NCBI GenBank assembly: GCA_905236085.1
Contig: CAJOOD010000091.1
Coordinates: forward strand, 1 to 21,453
From: an uncultured Bacilli bacterium
GTDB taxonomy: Bacteria > Bacillota_I > Bacilli_A > RFN20 > CAG-826
Direction: 5' to 3'
Length of the DNA: 21,453 bases
Shown here: positions 7,489-14,935 of the stretch, piece by piece
Layout of the letters: every line of letters starts with the position of its first letter
Position numbering within the stretch: position 1 is the stretch's first letter
Notes under the pieces: model-generated
Told to the model about the DNA's origin: nothing
Databases searched by the model: none
What the model saw: only the letters and a program-made list of their open reading frames with translations
Made by a program: the position numbers and the translations under genes

Positions 7489-8172
7489 TTAATAATTTTC
7501 TTCTCTAAGTTCGAAGTAGCTTTGTGGATGGGCACAAACTGGGCAAACTTCTGGAGCTTTAGTTCCCACAACGATATGACCACAGTTGCGGCATTCCCAA
7601 ACTTTTACGGTGCTCTTTTCAAAGACTTGTTTGGTTTCAATATTCTTTAATAAAGCTCTATATCTTTCTTCGTGATGTTTTTCAATAGCGCCAACACCTC
7701 TAAATTTTTCGGCTAAATCGTGGAAGCCTTCTTCATCAGCAACCTTAGCGAATTCATCATACATGTCAGTCCATTCATAATTTTCACCATCGGCTGCGGC
7801 TTTTAAATTAGCGATAGTATCGCCAATGCCACCCAATTCTTTGAACCACATTTTAGCGTGTTCTTTTTCATTTTCAGCGGTTTTTAAGAATAAAGCGGAT
7901 ATTTGTTCATAACCTTCTTTTTTAGCAACAGAGGCGAAATAAGTGTATTTGTTTCTAGCTTGTGATTCGCCTGCGAATGCTGTTTGTAGATTCTTTTCAG
8001 TTCTTGTTCCTGCGTATTTGTTCATCTTTTTTTCCTCTTTCTTGTCTGTGGGGGCTTCTTCTTTGATTTCGACTAGATTGTTACCTCTTGCCTTACATAA
8101 TGGGCAAATTGGTTCTTCATCATCTTTAACCGTAAAGACCTTACCACAAACCTTACATTTAAAAGTTTTCAT
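7489..8172 (-). CDS. rbr: Rubrerythrin with additional N-terminal rubredoxin-like domain
   Basis: The protein has 227 residues, longer than the usual ~190. Residues 1-30 form an extra CxxC(13)CxxC knuckle (Cys6, 9, 23, 26), like a rubredoxin or desulfoferrodoxin N-domain. A charged linker leads to the classical rubrerythrin start at Met50 (MNKYAGT). The four-helix diiron domain carries Glu69, the ENEKEH segment (about 100-105) and EKHHEE (164-169). A C-terminal rubredoxin follows (Cys194, 197, 210, 213). Rubrerythrins reduce hydrogen peroxide in anaerobes. The long start has GAGGAGGAAG upstream. Met50 also has its own GAGGA (8033-8037) with a 7-nt spacer, so a short form may be made too. The gene is monocistronic, and the promoter region is divergent from the hydrolase gene. 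Confidence 0.95.
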   Translation of the reverse strand: MKTFKCKVCGKVFTVKDDEEPICPLCKARGNNLVEIKEEAPTDKKEEKKMNKYAGTRTEKNLQTAFAGESQARNKYTYFASVAKKEGYEQISALFLKTAENEKEHAKMWFKELGGIGDTIANLKAAADGENYEWTDMYDEFAKVADEEGFHDLAEKFRGVGAIEKHHEERYRALLKNIETKQVFEKSTVKVWECRNCGHIVVGTKAPEVCPVCAHPQSYFELREENY

Positions 8173-8197
8173 AGTGTAGCTTCCTCCTCACTACACT
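8173..8197 (-). promoter_or_regulatory. 5' hairpin presenting the rubrerythrin SD in its loop
   Basis: In the mRNA, AGTGTAG pairs with CTACACT (7 bp) directly before the ATG, and the loop TGAGGAGGAAG is the Shine-Dalgarno itself. A weak -10-like TACTAT (forward 8201-8206) would put transcription start close to the 5' side of this stem, making it a 5'-terminal stem-loop. The repeat could equally act as a DNA operator. Confidence 0.5.
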
Positions 8198-8270
8198 TTA
8201 ATAGTAAAGAATAATTTCCCTTTTTGAAATAACTTTTAACTATTTTTATAAAAATATTATCGAATATTGT

Positions 8271-8276
8271 TATAAT
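8271..8276 (+). promoter_or_regulatory. -10 box (TATAAT) of the hydrolase-nucleotidase unit
   Basis: A perfect TATAAT ends 9 nt before the ATG at 8286. Transcription would start about 3 nt before or at the start codon, so the mRNA would be leaderless or nearly so. No Shine-Dalgarno is present and no good -35 is seen. Confidence 0.5.
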
Positions 8277-8285
8277 GATTTTAAT

Positions 8286-9368
8286 ATGGATGAAGAAAAG
8301 AAAAACAAAACTATAGATTTCATCAGAAAAGCTAAGATTGCTTATGATGTTTTTAACGAGGTTGGAACCACAGTTGCTACTTCTATAATGTTTGATCGAA
8401 GAATGTCTAGTTTAGAAAGTTATGATAATTCTATTACAAAATATTATCTTAAAAATAGAGATGATTTTCCTAATCTTCGTGATAGAAAAGAAGTCACATT
8501 TAAAAGCGGTAAAAATAAATTAGTCGGATATCTATATGAAGTTCCATACCCCAAGGCATTGATATTGTGTGCTCATGGGATAAGATCATTAAGCGATGAT
8601 TATAACGCTATATATCAAAGCTATTTTGTTAGTCACGGATTTAACGTATTAGCTATTGACTTAACAGCCTCAGGCAGAAGTCAAGGTAGTTATATCGACG
8701 GCCTTCATCAAAGCGCTTTTGATATCGCCGCGGCGATAAAATTTATAAAAAAAGACCGTAGATTAAGAAAATTACCTCTATGCTTAGTTGGCCATTCATG
8801 GAGTGGTTATGGAGTATGTGCTGCGCTTAATTATGAAGATGATGTTAAATGTGTCGTCTCCTTAAGCGGATTTTATTCTCCAGATGTAGTTATGGCTTCT
8901 TTAGTTAAGTCAAAAGTGGGTTTACTTGCGGATTTAAATAAATCCAAATTAGATGAAGCTAATGAAAGAAGAAGCGGAAAAGATAACCCTTATATTTCCG
9001 CAATTGATGGTATCAATAAAGCTAATAATACTCATATCTTATTAATACATGGAGAAAACGATGAAATAATAAACATCAATAGAGCCTCTATCATATCCAA
9101 GATGAATGATATCACTAATAAGAATGTTAAAGGCATAATATTAAAAGAAAAGAAACACGCTGATATATGGTTATCTTATGAAGCAATAGAATCATTAAAT
9201 AAAGCAAAAGAATTAGGTTCTAAATTATTAAAACAATATAAGAAAATAAATAAAATACCAGAAGAGGAAATTAAGACCTTCCAAGAATCAATTGACAAAG
9301 AAAGAAATTCTCAAATAGATGAGATTTTATTTCAAAAGATTATAGATTTCATAGAAGAAAGTATTTAA
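8286..9368 (+). CDS. Alpha/beta hydrolase (serine esterase/lysophospholipase-like)
   Basis: This 360-residue protein has no signal peptide or transmembrane segment, so it is probably cytoplasmic. The core (about 65-310) shows the hydrolase fold: oxyanion strand LILCAHG (92-98), nucleophile elbow GHSWSG with Ser171, acid residue Asp259 in HGENDE, and His291 in KKHADIW. This is a complete Ser-Asp-His triad. A helical, charged C-terminal tail (about 310-360) may be an oligomerisation or lid element. The substrate cannot be told from sequence; monoacylglycerol or acyl-ester substrates are typical of similar proteins. The start is supported by the -10 box just upstream and by the lack of any better start with an SD. 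The lipoprotein gene starts 3 nt after the stop, so the two form a transcription unit. Confidence 0.85.
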   Translation: MDEEKKNKTIDFIRKAKIAYDVFNEVGTTVATSIMFDRRMSSLESYDNSITKYYLKNRDDFPNLRDRKEVTFKSGKNKLVGYLYEVPYPKALILCAHGIRSLSDDYNAIYQSYFVSHGFNVLAIDLTASGRSQGSYIDGLHQSAFDIAAAIKFIKKDRRLRKLPLCLVGHSWSGYGVCAALNYEDDVKCVVSLSGFYSPDVVMASLVKSKVGLLADLNKSKLDEANERRSGKDNPYISAIDGINKANNTHILLIHGENDEIININRASIISKMNDITNKNVKGIILKEKKHADIWLSYEAIESLNKAKELGSKLLKQYKKINKIPEEEIKTFQESIDKERNSQIDEILFQKIIDFIEESI

Positions 9369-9371
9369 TAT

Positions 9372-10994
9372 ATGAAAAACAGTGCAAAAATCGGATTATT
9401 TTTATCAATTTTCACTTTAACAGCTTGTTCAATTCCTCCTTTAGATAGTTCTATAAGTTCTCTAGCAAGCCTATCATCCACCAGTGAAGAAATATCTTCA
9501 TCATCAAGCGAAGAAAGCTCAAATCACAGCGGGGAAAGTTCAAATATAAGTGAATCAATTTCTTCAATTGAAGATAATACCTTTGATTTAGATTTTTACG
9601 CTATTAATGATTTACATGGAAGAATTACTTCCTCATCTTATAGAGAACCAGGTATCAGTAAAATTAAAACTCATTTAGATAACCTTAAAGCTAAAAATGA
9701 AGATGGCTTTATCTTTCTTAATTCTGGTGATTTATGGCAAGACACCTATGAGTCGATGATGAATAAAGGAGAATGTCTTACTAAGGCCATGGATTTAATG
9801 GGATGCGAAGCCTTAACATTGGGCAATCATGAATTTGACTGGGGCATTGATAACATCAAATATAATAGAAGTATCGCCGGCGATGTTACTTTTTTAGGGG
9901 CAAATATATTTAATTATGATGAAAACCTTAATCAAATCACTGCCCACGCGGATGATATTTGTGATTCTTATAAAATTATCACTAGAGGTAATACCAAAAT
10001 AGGTATTATAGGCATTATAGGTAAAGATCAAATTACCTCTATCACATCAAGCATATGGGAAAATCTATCATTCGTGGATCCAACTAATTTGGTAAAAAAT
10101 ATATCTCATGATTTAAAAGTTAATCAAGGATGTGATTTGGTGGTTTTAAGTTCTCATGCTTCTATTTATGGAAACGAGAGCATGTTTGAAGAATTTGCCC
10201 AAATTGATAACGCGACGAATAGACCTTATATAGATTTAGGATTTTGTGCCCATTCACATCGAAATGAATGTGAAGTATTTAACGGAGTTCCATTCTTACA
10301 AGGATATTGTCATGGCGAGATGATGTCGCATATTAATATTAAATTTGATGGCTATAATTATACTTATTCTTATCAAAATTCTTATTTCGATAATACGTTA
10401 GCAAGCGATGAAGAAATGGATGAACTTATCAACTCCTATTTAACACCAGAATTTATTGAAGATAAAAATGTTATTGTAGGTAGTTTCTCTAACGTAAATG
10501 GTTCTTCTATTTCTAGAACTTATGCCGGGAGATTATTGGCTTACGCTACATATGAGAAATTATCAAGCGATTATGATATCGATGTTGTTATTAATAACGG
10601 AGGACGAAATTCATTATATTTTGTCGGCAATAATCAAGTGAGTAAAGAAGGAGTCTTTAATGCCCTTCCATTTACCAATTATACTTATATTGCAGAGGTG
10701 CAAGGGAAAGATATTTATAATGAATGTGTTGATTATACCAATCCATATTATGCGCCAAACCCAATAAATGTCACATATTATGATACGACTATTTATAGAG
10801 TCGCGGTTATTGATTATCTATTGCTTCATAAAAGCACGTCTAGAAGATATAATTATTTCTCCACATATTCTGGAACCCCATTATATATTGATGATCAATA
10901 CAGTTATGAATTAATGTGGGATTATCTTAAAAATAATTCTCCATTTAATTTTAATGTCTTATATGGCGACGAATTCGCTAATATAAATTCATAA
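9372..10994 (+). CDS. 5'-nucleotidase/metallophosphatase family lipoprotein
   Basis: The protein has 540 residues. The N-terminus is a lipoprotein signal (MKNSAKIGLFLSIFTLTAC, lipobox LTAC, lipidated Cys19). A Ser/Glu-rich spacer to about residue 68 would hold the enzyme away from the membrane. The metallophosphatase domain has AINDLHG (77-83), NSGDLW (117-122), GNHEFDWG (151-158), SSHAS (His262) and CAHSH (His294, His296), the full set of dinuclear-metal ligands. The C-terminal nucleotide-binding domain contains VVINNGGRNSL (405-415) and ALPFTNYTYIAEVQGKDI. The UshA/CpdB-like family dephosphorylates extracellular nucleotides for salvage. The SD is weak (GAAGAAAG), and coupling to the hydrolase 3 nt upstream may help initiation. 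The closest specificity (5'-nucleotidase, 2',3'-cyclic phosphodiesterase) cannot be settled. Confidence 0.92.
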   Translation: MKNSAKIGLFLSIFTLTACSIPPLDSSISSLASLSSTSEEISSSSSEESSNHSGESSNISESISSIEDNTFDLDFYAINDLHGRITSSSYREPGISKIKTHLDNLKAKNEDGFIFLNSGDLWQDTYESMMNKGECLTKAMDLMGCEALTLGNHEFDWGIDNIKYNRSIAGDVTFLGANIFNYDENLNQITAHADDICDSYKIITRGNTKIGIIGIIGKDQITSITSSIWENLSFVDPTNLVKNISHDLKVNQGCDLVVLSSHASIYGNESMFEEFAQIDNATNRPYIDLGFCAHSHRNECEVFNGVPFLQGYCHGEMMSHINIKFDGYNYTYSYQNSYFDNTLASDEEMDELINSYLTPEFIEDKNVIVGSFSNVNGSSISRTYAGRLLAYATYEKLSSDYDIDVVINNGGRNSLYFVGNNQVSKEGVFNALPFTNYTYIAEVQGKDIYNECVDYTNPYYAPNPINVTYYDTTIYRVAVIDYLLLHKSTSRRYNYFSTYSGTPLYIDDQYSYELMWDYLKNNSPFNFNVLYGDEFANINS

Positions 10995-11016
10995 AAAAAG
11001 CATCCGAAGATGCTTA
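10993..11016 (-). terminator. UUCG-type terminator of the dCMP deaminase-folD-pepT-udk operon
   Basis: On the - strand the stem AAGCATC / GATGCTT closes on a TTCG tetraloop and is followed by a T-run (the A-run at 10993-10999 on +). The stem overlaps the stop codon of the kinase gene (11014-11016). On the + strand the trailing sequence is ATAAATTTT, so termination of the nucleotidase gene there is weaker. Confidence 0.85.
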
Positions 11017-11628
11017 TAAATTTTCAATAAGAGGTATTATTTTATCTAATATATCTTTATTAATGCCTTCATTACCATTGTTTTCAATAACAATATCAGC
11101 GTTATATTTACAAGGTTCGATATATAAATCGTGCATTGGTTTAACGGTATCATGAAATTGTTTTAACACGCTTTCTTTATTTCGACCTCGTTCTTTAATA
11201 TCACGATTAATTCTTCTATTTAATCGAACATCTTCTAAGGCATCAACATATATTTTTAAATTGGCGATATCTAATAATTCTTGATAATATAAAGCAAAAA
11301 TTCCATCAATTAAGATGATTTTTGCAGGCTTTACATGAATTTTCTCCTCACTTCTTAGATGTTTAGCAAAATCATATGTTGGTAAATCAACTTCATGATT
11401 GGACATTAATTCTTTGAGGTTTTTAATCAATAATTCATGCTCATAAGCGCTTGGCTCATCATAATTAATTTTTTCTCTATCTTCTAGGCTTAATTCTTGA
11501 TGGCCTTTGCAAAATAAGTCGATATTGATGATTAATAAATCGTCTTGATAAATATCTTTCAAGGCTTTAGAAATAAGAGTCTTACCAGAAGCAGAACCAC
11601 CTCCGATTAAGACTATCTTATTTTTCAT
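11014..11628 (-). CDS. udk: Uridine kinase-like P-loop kinase
   Basis: The protein has 204 residues, the size of bacterial uridine kinases. It has a Walker A GGGSASGKT (9-17), DLF (Walker-B-like region about 37-39), LPTYDFAKHLRS (matching the YDF/HxR substrate segment), ILIDGIFAL, the lid-like RRINRDIKERGR and the conserved PMHDLYIEPCKYNADIVI. It would phosphorylate uridine or cytidine with NTP in pyrimidine salvage. The ATG overlaps the pepT stop as ATGA, so translation is coupled. It is the last gene of the four-gene - strand operon. Phosphoribulokinase/uridine-kinase relatives with other substrates cannot be excluded. Confidence 0.85.
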   Translation of the reverse strand: MKNKIVLIGGGSASGKTLISKALKDIYQDDLLIINIDLFCKGHQELSLEDREKINYDEPSAYEHELLIKNLKELMSNHEVDLPTYDFAKHLRSEEKIHVKPAKIILIDGIFALYYQELLDIANLKIYVDALEDVRLNRRINRDIKERGRNKESVLKQFHDTVKPMHDLYIEPCKYNADIVIENNGNEGINKDILDKIIPLIENL

Positions 11629-12824
11629 ACCTTAACTATCTCCTTAACGATTTCAATTAATAAATCATGTTCTTCTTTAACAAGAAATTCGTGAGGTCCG
11701 TGGTGATTATATGAACCATTTCCTAAATTAGGACATGGGCATCCTTTATAAGAGAATGTGGCTCCATCAGTCCCTCCACGGATTGGATAATAAGTGAATT
11801 CAAGACCCATATTCTTATATACTGATTCAATTTTTCTTAAAGCACGTGGATCCTTTTTAAGTATTTCCGCCATATTTTTATAATCATAACCGATTTCCAA
11901 ATTAATTTTTGCTTTTGGATATCTGACTTGGATGGTTTGTTTAGCCTTTTCAAATTCTTCTACGAGCATTTTAAGTTTTAAAGCGGAATGGTCTCTTAAA
12001 ATATAAGTCAATACGGCCTTTTCAGCATCACCAGTAAATGAAGTGAGGTGGTGGAAGCCATCATATCCATCGGTATTTTGTGGATATTGTTTAGGCAATA
12101 GGGCTTCAAATTCCATCGCTAAAAGGTTAGGATTAATCATTTTTCCTTTGGCTTCTCCAGGATGAATAGAAACACCTTCAATTTCTAATACCGCATGAGC
12201 GGCATTAAAGTTTTCATAAGAAATAATATAAGGGGAAACGCCATCAAGAGTGTAGGCATAATCCGCTTTAAATGATTTGGCGTCAAAATGATCTGCGCCT
12301 CGTCCAATTTCTTCATCAACAGTGAATAAAATAGAGATAGGATGGTGTTTAAATTTAGGATTTTCTTTAATATATTTAACTAGATTCATAATAATAGATA
12401 ATCCAGCTTTATCGTCCGCACCTAAAAGAGTGGTGCCATCAGTGACCACTAAAGTTTGACCAATAAATCTCTTTAAGAATGGGAAAGTTCTGACTTCGGT
12501 TTTCTTATTAGGATTTAATTCAATATCTTCACCATCATAATTTTCAATAATTCTTGGTTTGACATTTTTACCACTAGCTTCTAAAGCGGTATCCATATGG
12601 GCATTAAAACCAATAGTTTCAACTCCTTTTGCGCCCTCAATAAAAGCATGAACTTGACCAAATTCATCGATAAAAGCCCCCTCAATTCCGAGATTTTCGA
12701 GATCTTTTAAAAGTTCTTTAGCGAGATTAAGTTGCTTTTTACTAGAAGGACAAGTAGATGATTTATCATCACTTTGGGTATCGATTTTGACATATTTAAG
12801 AAAATATTTTAATGTATCGTCCAT
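11625..12824 (-). CDS. pepT: Peptidase T (tripeptide aminopeptidase, M20B)
   Basis: The protein has 399 residues, the family length. The zinc ligands and catalytic residues are in NAHMDTA (His76, Asp78), LLGADDKAG (bridging Asp137), TVDEEIGRG (general base Glu171, ligand Glu172), TLDG (Asp194) and the C-terminal NHHGPHEF. A lid/dimerisation domain lies at about 210-320, and IRGGTDGA follows. It removes the N-terminal residue from tripeptides in the cytoplasm. GGAG lies about 10 nt before the ATG. It is 14 nt downstream of folD and overlaps udk by 4 nt. The functional link to its nucleotide-metabolism neighbours is not obvious; shared transcription may be simply housekeeping. It ends in TGA, which shows TGA is a stop in this genome. 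Confidence 0.95.
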   Translation of the reverse strand: MDDTLKYFLKYVKIDTQSDDKSSTCPSSKKQLNLAKELLKDLENLGIEGAFIDEFGQVHAFIEGAKGVETIGFNAHMDTALEASGKNVKPRIIENYDGEDIELNPNKKTEVRTFPFLKRFIGQTLVVTDGTTLLGADDKAGLSIIMNLVKYIKENPKFKHHPISILFTVDEEIGRGADHFDAKSFKADYAYTLDGVSPYIISYENFNAAHAVLEIEGVSIHPGEAKGKMINPNLLAMEFEALLPKQYPQNTDGYDGFHHLTSFTGDAEKAVLTYILRDHSALKLKMLVEEFEKAKQTIQVRYPKAKINLEIGYDYKNMAEILKKDPRALRKIESVYKNMGLEFTYYPIRGGTDGATFSYKGCPCPNLGNGSYNHHGPHEFLVKEEHDLLIEIVKEIVKV

Positions 12825-12838
12825 ATATTATTCTCCAT

Positions 12839-13630
12839 CTATTTATTATTGACTATTTCTAATAAATTTTCATATAAGGCAAGCCTAGTTAATAAGCCTA
12901 CTCCACCTGGAACTGGAGTTTGCAATTTAACATCTAAATCAGGTACAGCATCACCATGTAATCCGTTTTCATCACGCGAGATACCAACATCAATAATTAC
13001 TGCATCTTTTTTGTAAGTATAAGATTTATCTAAGAAATGCATTTTGCCAATAGCCACGACTATAATATCCGCATTTGCAATATATCTAAGCATATCTTCT
13101 TTAGATGTTTTAGAATGCAAAACAGTAACATTACAAGATTCGTTTAATAATAATCTTGCCATTGGCCTGCCAACGATATTGCTACGTCCTAAAATAACTG
13201 CGTTTTTACCCACTAATGGGATATTTTCAGCATGTAAATAATTCATTATTCCTTTAGGAGTACAGGGATTTAATGTGCTCATAGGATGGAAACCATCTAC
13301 ATCTTTTTTTGGAGAGATAGCTAATTTAACCGCTTCCTCATCTATTTGTTTAGGAAGAGGCATCTGCACCATAAAGCCATCATATTTATCATCTTTATTC
13401 ATCTTATCGATGAGAGATAATAATTCTTCTTGGGAAGTATTGATATCTAATTTGATTAATTCGGCATTAACACCTAATTCCGCGGCATCTTTTAATTTAC
13501 CTTTTATATAAGCATTAGAGCCAGCATCTTCATTGACCTGGATAATTCCTAAGCAAGGAACTTTAGCCATTAATGGTATTTCTTCTTTTATCTGTACTTT
13601 GCGATAAGCGACATATTCTTTAACAGTCAT
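12839..13630 (-). CDS. folD: Bifunctional methylene-THF dehydrogenase/methenyl-THF cyclohydrolase
   Basis: The protein has 263 residues, slightly shorter than the usual ~280. It has the active-site YIKGK (Tyr41, Lys45), VQMPLPKQI, SPKKDVDGFHP (Asp110), PCTPKGIM, the Rossmann motif LGRSNIVGRP (148-157), AIGKMHF, DVGISR and GDAVPD. It interconverts 5,10-methylene-THF and 10-formyl-THF and so supplies one-carbon units for purines and dTMP. The conserved C-terminal PVPGGVGPMT is here PVPGGVGLLT, with Leu in place of the usual Pro. GAGGA, inside the last codons of the dCMP deaminase gene, serves as SD, and the gap is 2 nt. Placement next to dCMP deaminase fits dTMP synthesis. Confidence 0.95.
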   Translation of the reverse strand: MTVKEYVAYRKVQIKEEIPLMAKVPCLGIIQVNEDAGSNAYIKGKLKDAAELGVNAELIKLDINTSQEELLSLIDKMNKDDKYDGFMVQMPLPKQIDEEAVKLAISPKKDVDGFHPMSTLNPCTPKGIMNYLHAENIPLVGKNAVILGRSNIVGRPMARLLLNESCNVTVLHSKTSKEDMLRYIANADIIVVAIGKMHFLDKSYTYKKDAVIIDVGISRDENGLHGDAVPDLDVKLQTPVPGGVGLLTRLALYENLLEIVNNK

Positions 13631-13632
13631 AA

Positions 13633-14112
13633 TTATTCCTCAGGAACTTCAATATTTAAGATTCTACCTTCAAAATGTCTAACTTTAACACCCGCAAGAG
13701 TAAGCATTTTTAAAGAGGCTTGAGTCTCGGTTGTATCTTTATATTTATTATCAAAATATACTACTTCTTTAATTCCAGTTTGAATGATAGCTTTAGTGCA
13801 TTCATTACATGGGAATAAAGTAACATATAAAGTACAGCCTGATAAAGCCGCTCCATTACGAGTGTTTAAAATGGCGTTAAATTCAGCATGACAAACATAT
13901 AAATATTTGCTATCTAAACCGACTCCGCGATTCCAAGATAAATCTTCATCGCGAATATGACGAGGCATTCCGTTGTAGCCAATAGAGACCACCTTATGTT
14001 CTCCATCGACAATGCATGCGCCTACTTTGGTGTTGGGATCTTTGCTTCTTAAGGCGCTAAGAGAAGCCATACCCATAAAGTATTCGTCCCAAGTAATATT
14101 ATTCGTCTTCAT
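13633..14112 (-). CDS. dCMP deaminase (ComEB-type)
   Basis: The protein has 159 residues. Zinc motifs are CHAEFNAI (His75, catalytic Glu77) and PCNECTKAI (Cys102, Cys105), the dCMP/cytidine deaminase signature, preceded by the family segment DPNTKVGACIVD and GYNGMPRH. It deaminates dCMP to dUMP, the substrate of thymidylate synthase, in the cytoplasm. Allosteric dCTP/dTTP control is known for the family but is not shown here. It is the first gene of the - strand operon (then folD, pepT, udk). No SD precedes the ATG; a TAAAAT box ends 7 nt upstream, so the message is probably leaderless. Confidence 0.94.
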   Translation of the reverse strand: MKTNNITWDEYFMGMASLSALRSKDPNTKVGACIVDGEHKVVSIGYNGMPRHIRDEDLSWNRGVGLDSKYLYVCHAEFNAILNTRNGAALSGCTLYVTLFPCNECTKAIIQTGIKEVVYFDNKYKDTTETQASLKMLTLAGVKVRHFEGRILNIEVPEE

Positions 14113-14119
14113 GTCTATA

Positions 14120-14136
14120 ATTTTAGCAAAGCTAAA
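14120..14136 (-). promoter_or_regulatory. -10 box with overlapping inverted repeat, dCMP deaminase promoter
   Basis: The - strand box TAAAAT (forward 14120-14125) is 7 nt from the ATG. The inverted repeat TTTAGC-AAA-GCTAAA (14122-14136) overlaps it, a typical position for a repressor site. The function is inferred only from position and symmetry. Confidence 0.4.
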
Positions 14137-14203
14137 GATAAAAAAGTAGGTTTAATTAATAAAATTAACAAAGGCTATAAAAAACTTAATATTATTACCT
14201 TAT

Positions 14204-14214
14204 TATAATATAAT
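14204..14214 (+). promoter_or_regulatory. Tandem TATAAT -10 boxes of nrdG
   Basis: TATAAT occurs at 14204-14209 and again, overlapping by one base, at 14209-14214. From these, transcription would begin 0-6 nt before the ATG at 14222. No SD and no clear -35 are visible, so the message is predicted to be leaderless. The NrdG start is fixed by the family N-terminus, which makes this case stronger than most. Confidence 0.5.
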
Positions 14215-14221
14215 AATTCAT

Positions 14222-14908
14222 ATGGATTTCTCCGGAATTGAAAAATTGTCATTGCAAGACTTTGACACTAAATTATCATGTGTTCTATTCGTAGAAAATT
14301 GTAATTTTCGCTGTCCTTTTTGCCATAATGGACCATTAGTCTTAGAACATGATAATCCTAAAATACCATGGTCAGATATCACTTCTTTTTTAAAGAAAAG
14401 ACAAGGAGTATTAGATGCGGTAGTTTTTTCTGGTGGTGAACCAACTTTAATGAAAGATTTAAAAGATAAAATTAAAGAAGTTAAGGAGATGGGCTATTTA
14501 GTAAAATTAGACACTAATGGCACTAATCCAAAATTAGTAAAAGAATTAGTGGAAGAACATTTAATCGATTATATAGCCATGGATATTAAAAACGGATTAG
14601 CTAGATATCATGAAACTATAGATTCTAATATAGATTTGTCTAAGATGTTAGAGACCATTGAATATTTAAAAAGCAATGTCATCGATTATGAATTTAGAAC
14701 GACATTAGTCAAAGAATTTCACGATGAAAAAGCCATATTAGATATGGCAAAATTGGTGAGCGGAGCTAATAAATTATTCTTACAGAAATTTATCGATAGA
14801 GATGGATGTATAAGAAGAGATCTTCACGAAGTTGATAAAATAGAAGCTTTATATTTCCAAAATCTATTAAAGCCATATGTTAAAGAAGTCAATTTAAGAG
14901 GGTATTAA
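14222..14908 (+). CDS. nrdG: Anaerobic ribonucleoside-triphosphate reductase activating enzyme (radical SAM)
   Basis: The protein has 228 residues. The N-terminus MDFSGIEKLSLQDF is the family start. The radical-SAM motif CNFRCPFC (Cys27, 31, 34) binds the 4Fe-4S cluster, and HNGPL follows. VFSGGEPTL is the SAM-binding GGE loop, and KLDTNGT and IAMDIKN complete the barrel. The enzyme generates the glycyl radical on NrdD under anaerobic conditions, using SAM. The long form (about 230 residues rather than ~155) is the NrdG2-like type. It is on the opposite strand from nrdD, converging on trxB, with the two operons sharing a terminator. Its promoter region is divergent from the dCMP deaminase operon, so dNTP-related genes face each other. 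Confidence 0.93.
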   Translation: MDFSGIEKLSLQDFDTKLSCVLFVENCNFRCPFCHNGPLVLEHDNPKIPWSDITSFLKKRQGVLDAVVFSGGEPTLMKDLKDKIKEVKEMGYLVKLDTNGTNPKLVKELVEEHLIDYIAMDIKNGLARYHETIDSNIDLSKMLETIEYLKSNVIDYEFRTTLVKEFHDEKAILDMAKLVSGANKLFLQKFIDRDGCIRRDLHEVDKIEALYFQNLLKPYVKEVNLRGY

Positions 14909-14935
14909 AAAATTCGGTTTCAAAGCCGAATTTTT
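14908..14935. terminator. Bidirectional terminator overlapping the nrdG and trxB stop codons
   Basis: The 10-bp stem AAAAATTCGG (14908-14917) / CCGAATTTTT (14926-14935) gives U-tracts on both strands. It touches the last base of the nrdG stop and two bases of the trxB stop (14934-14936), so the whole 25-nt gap is terminator. Confidence 0.9.
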
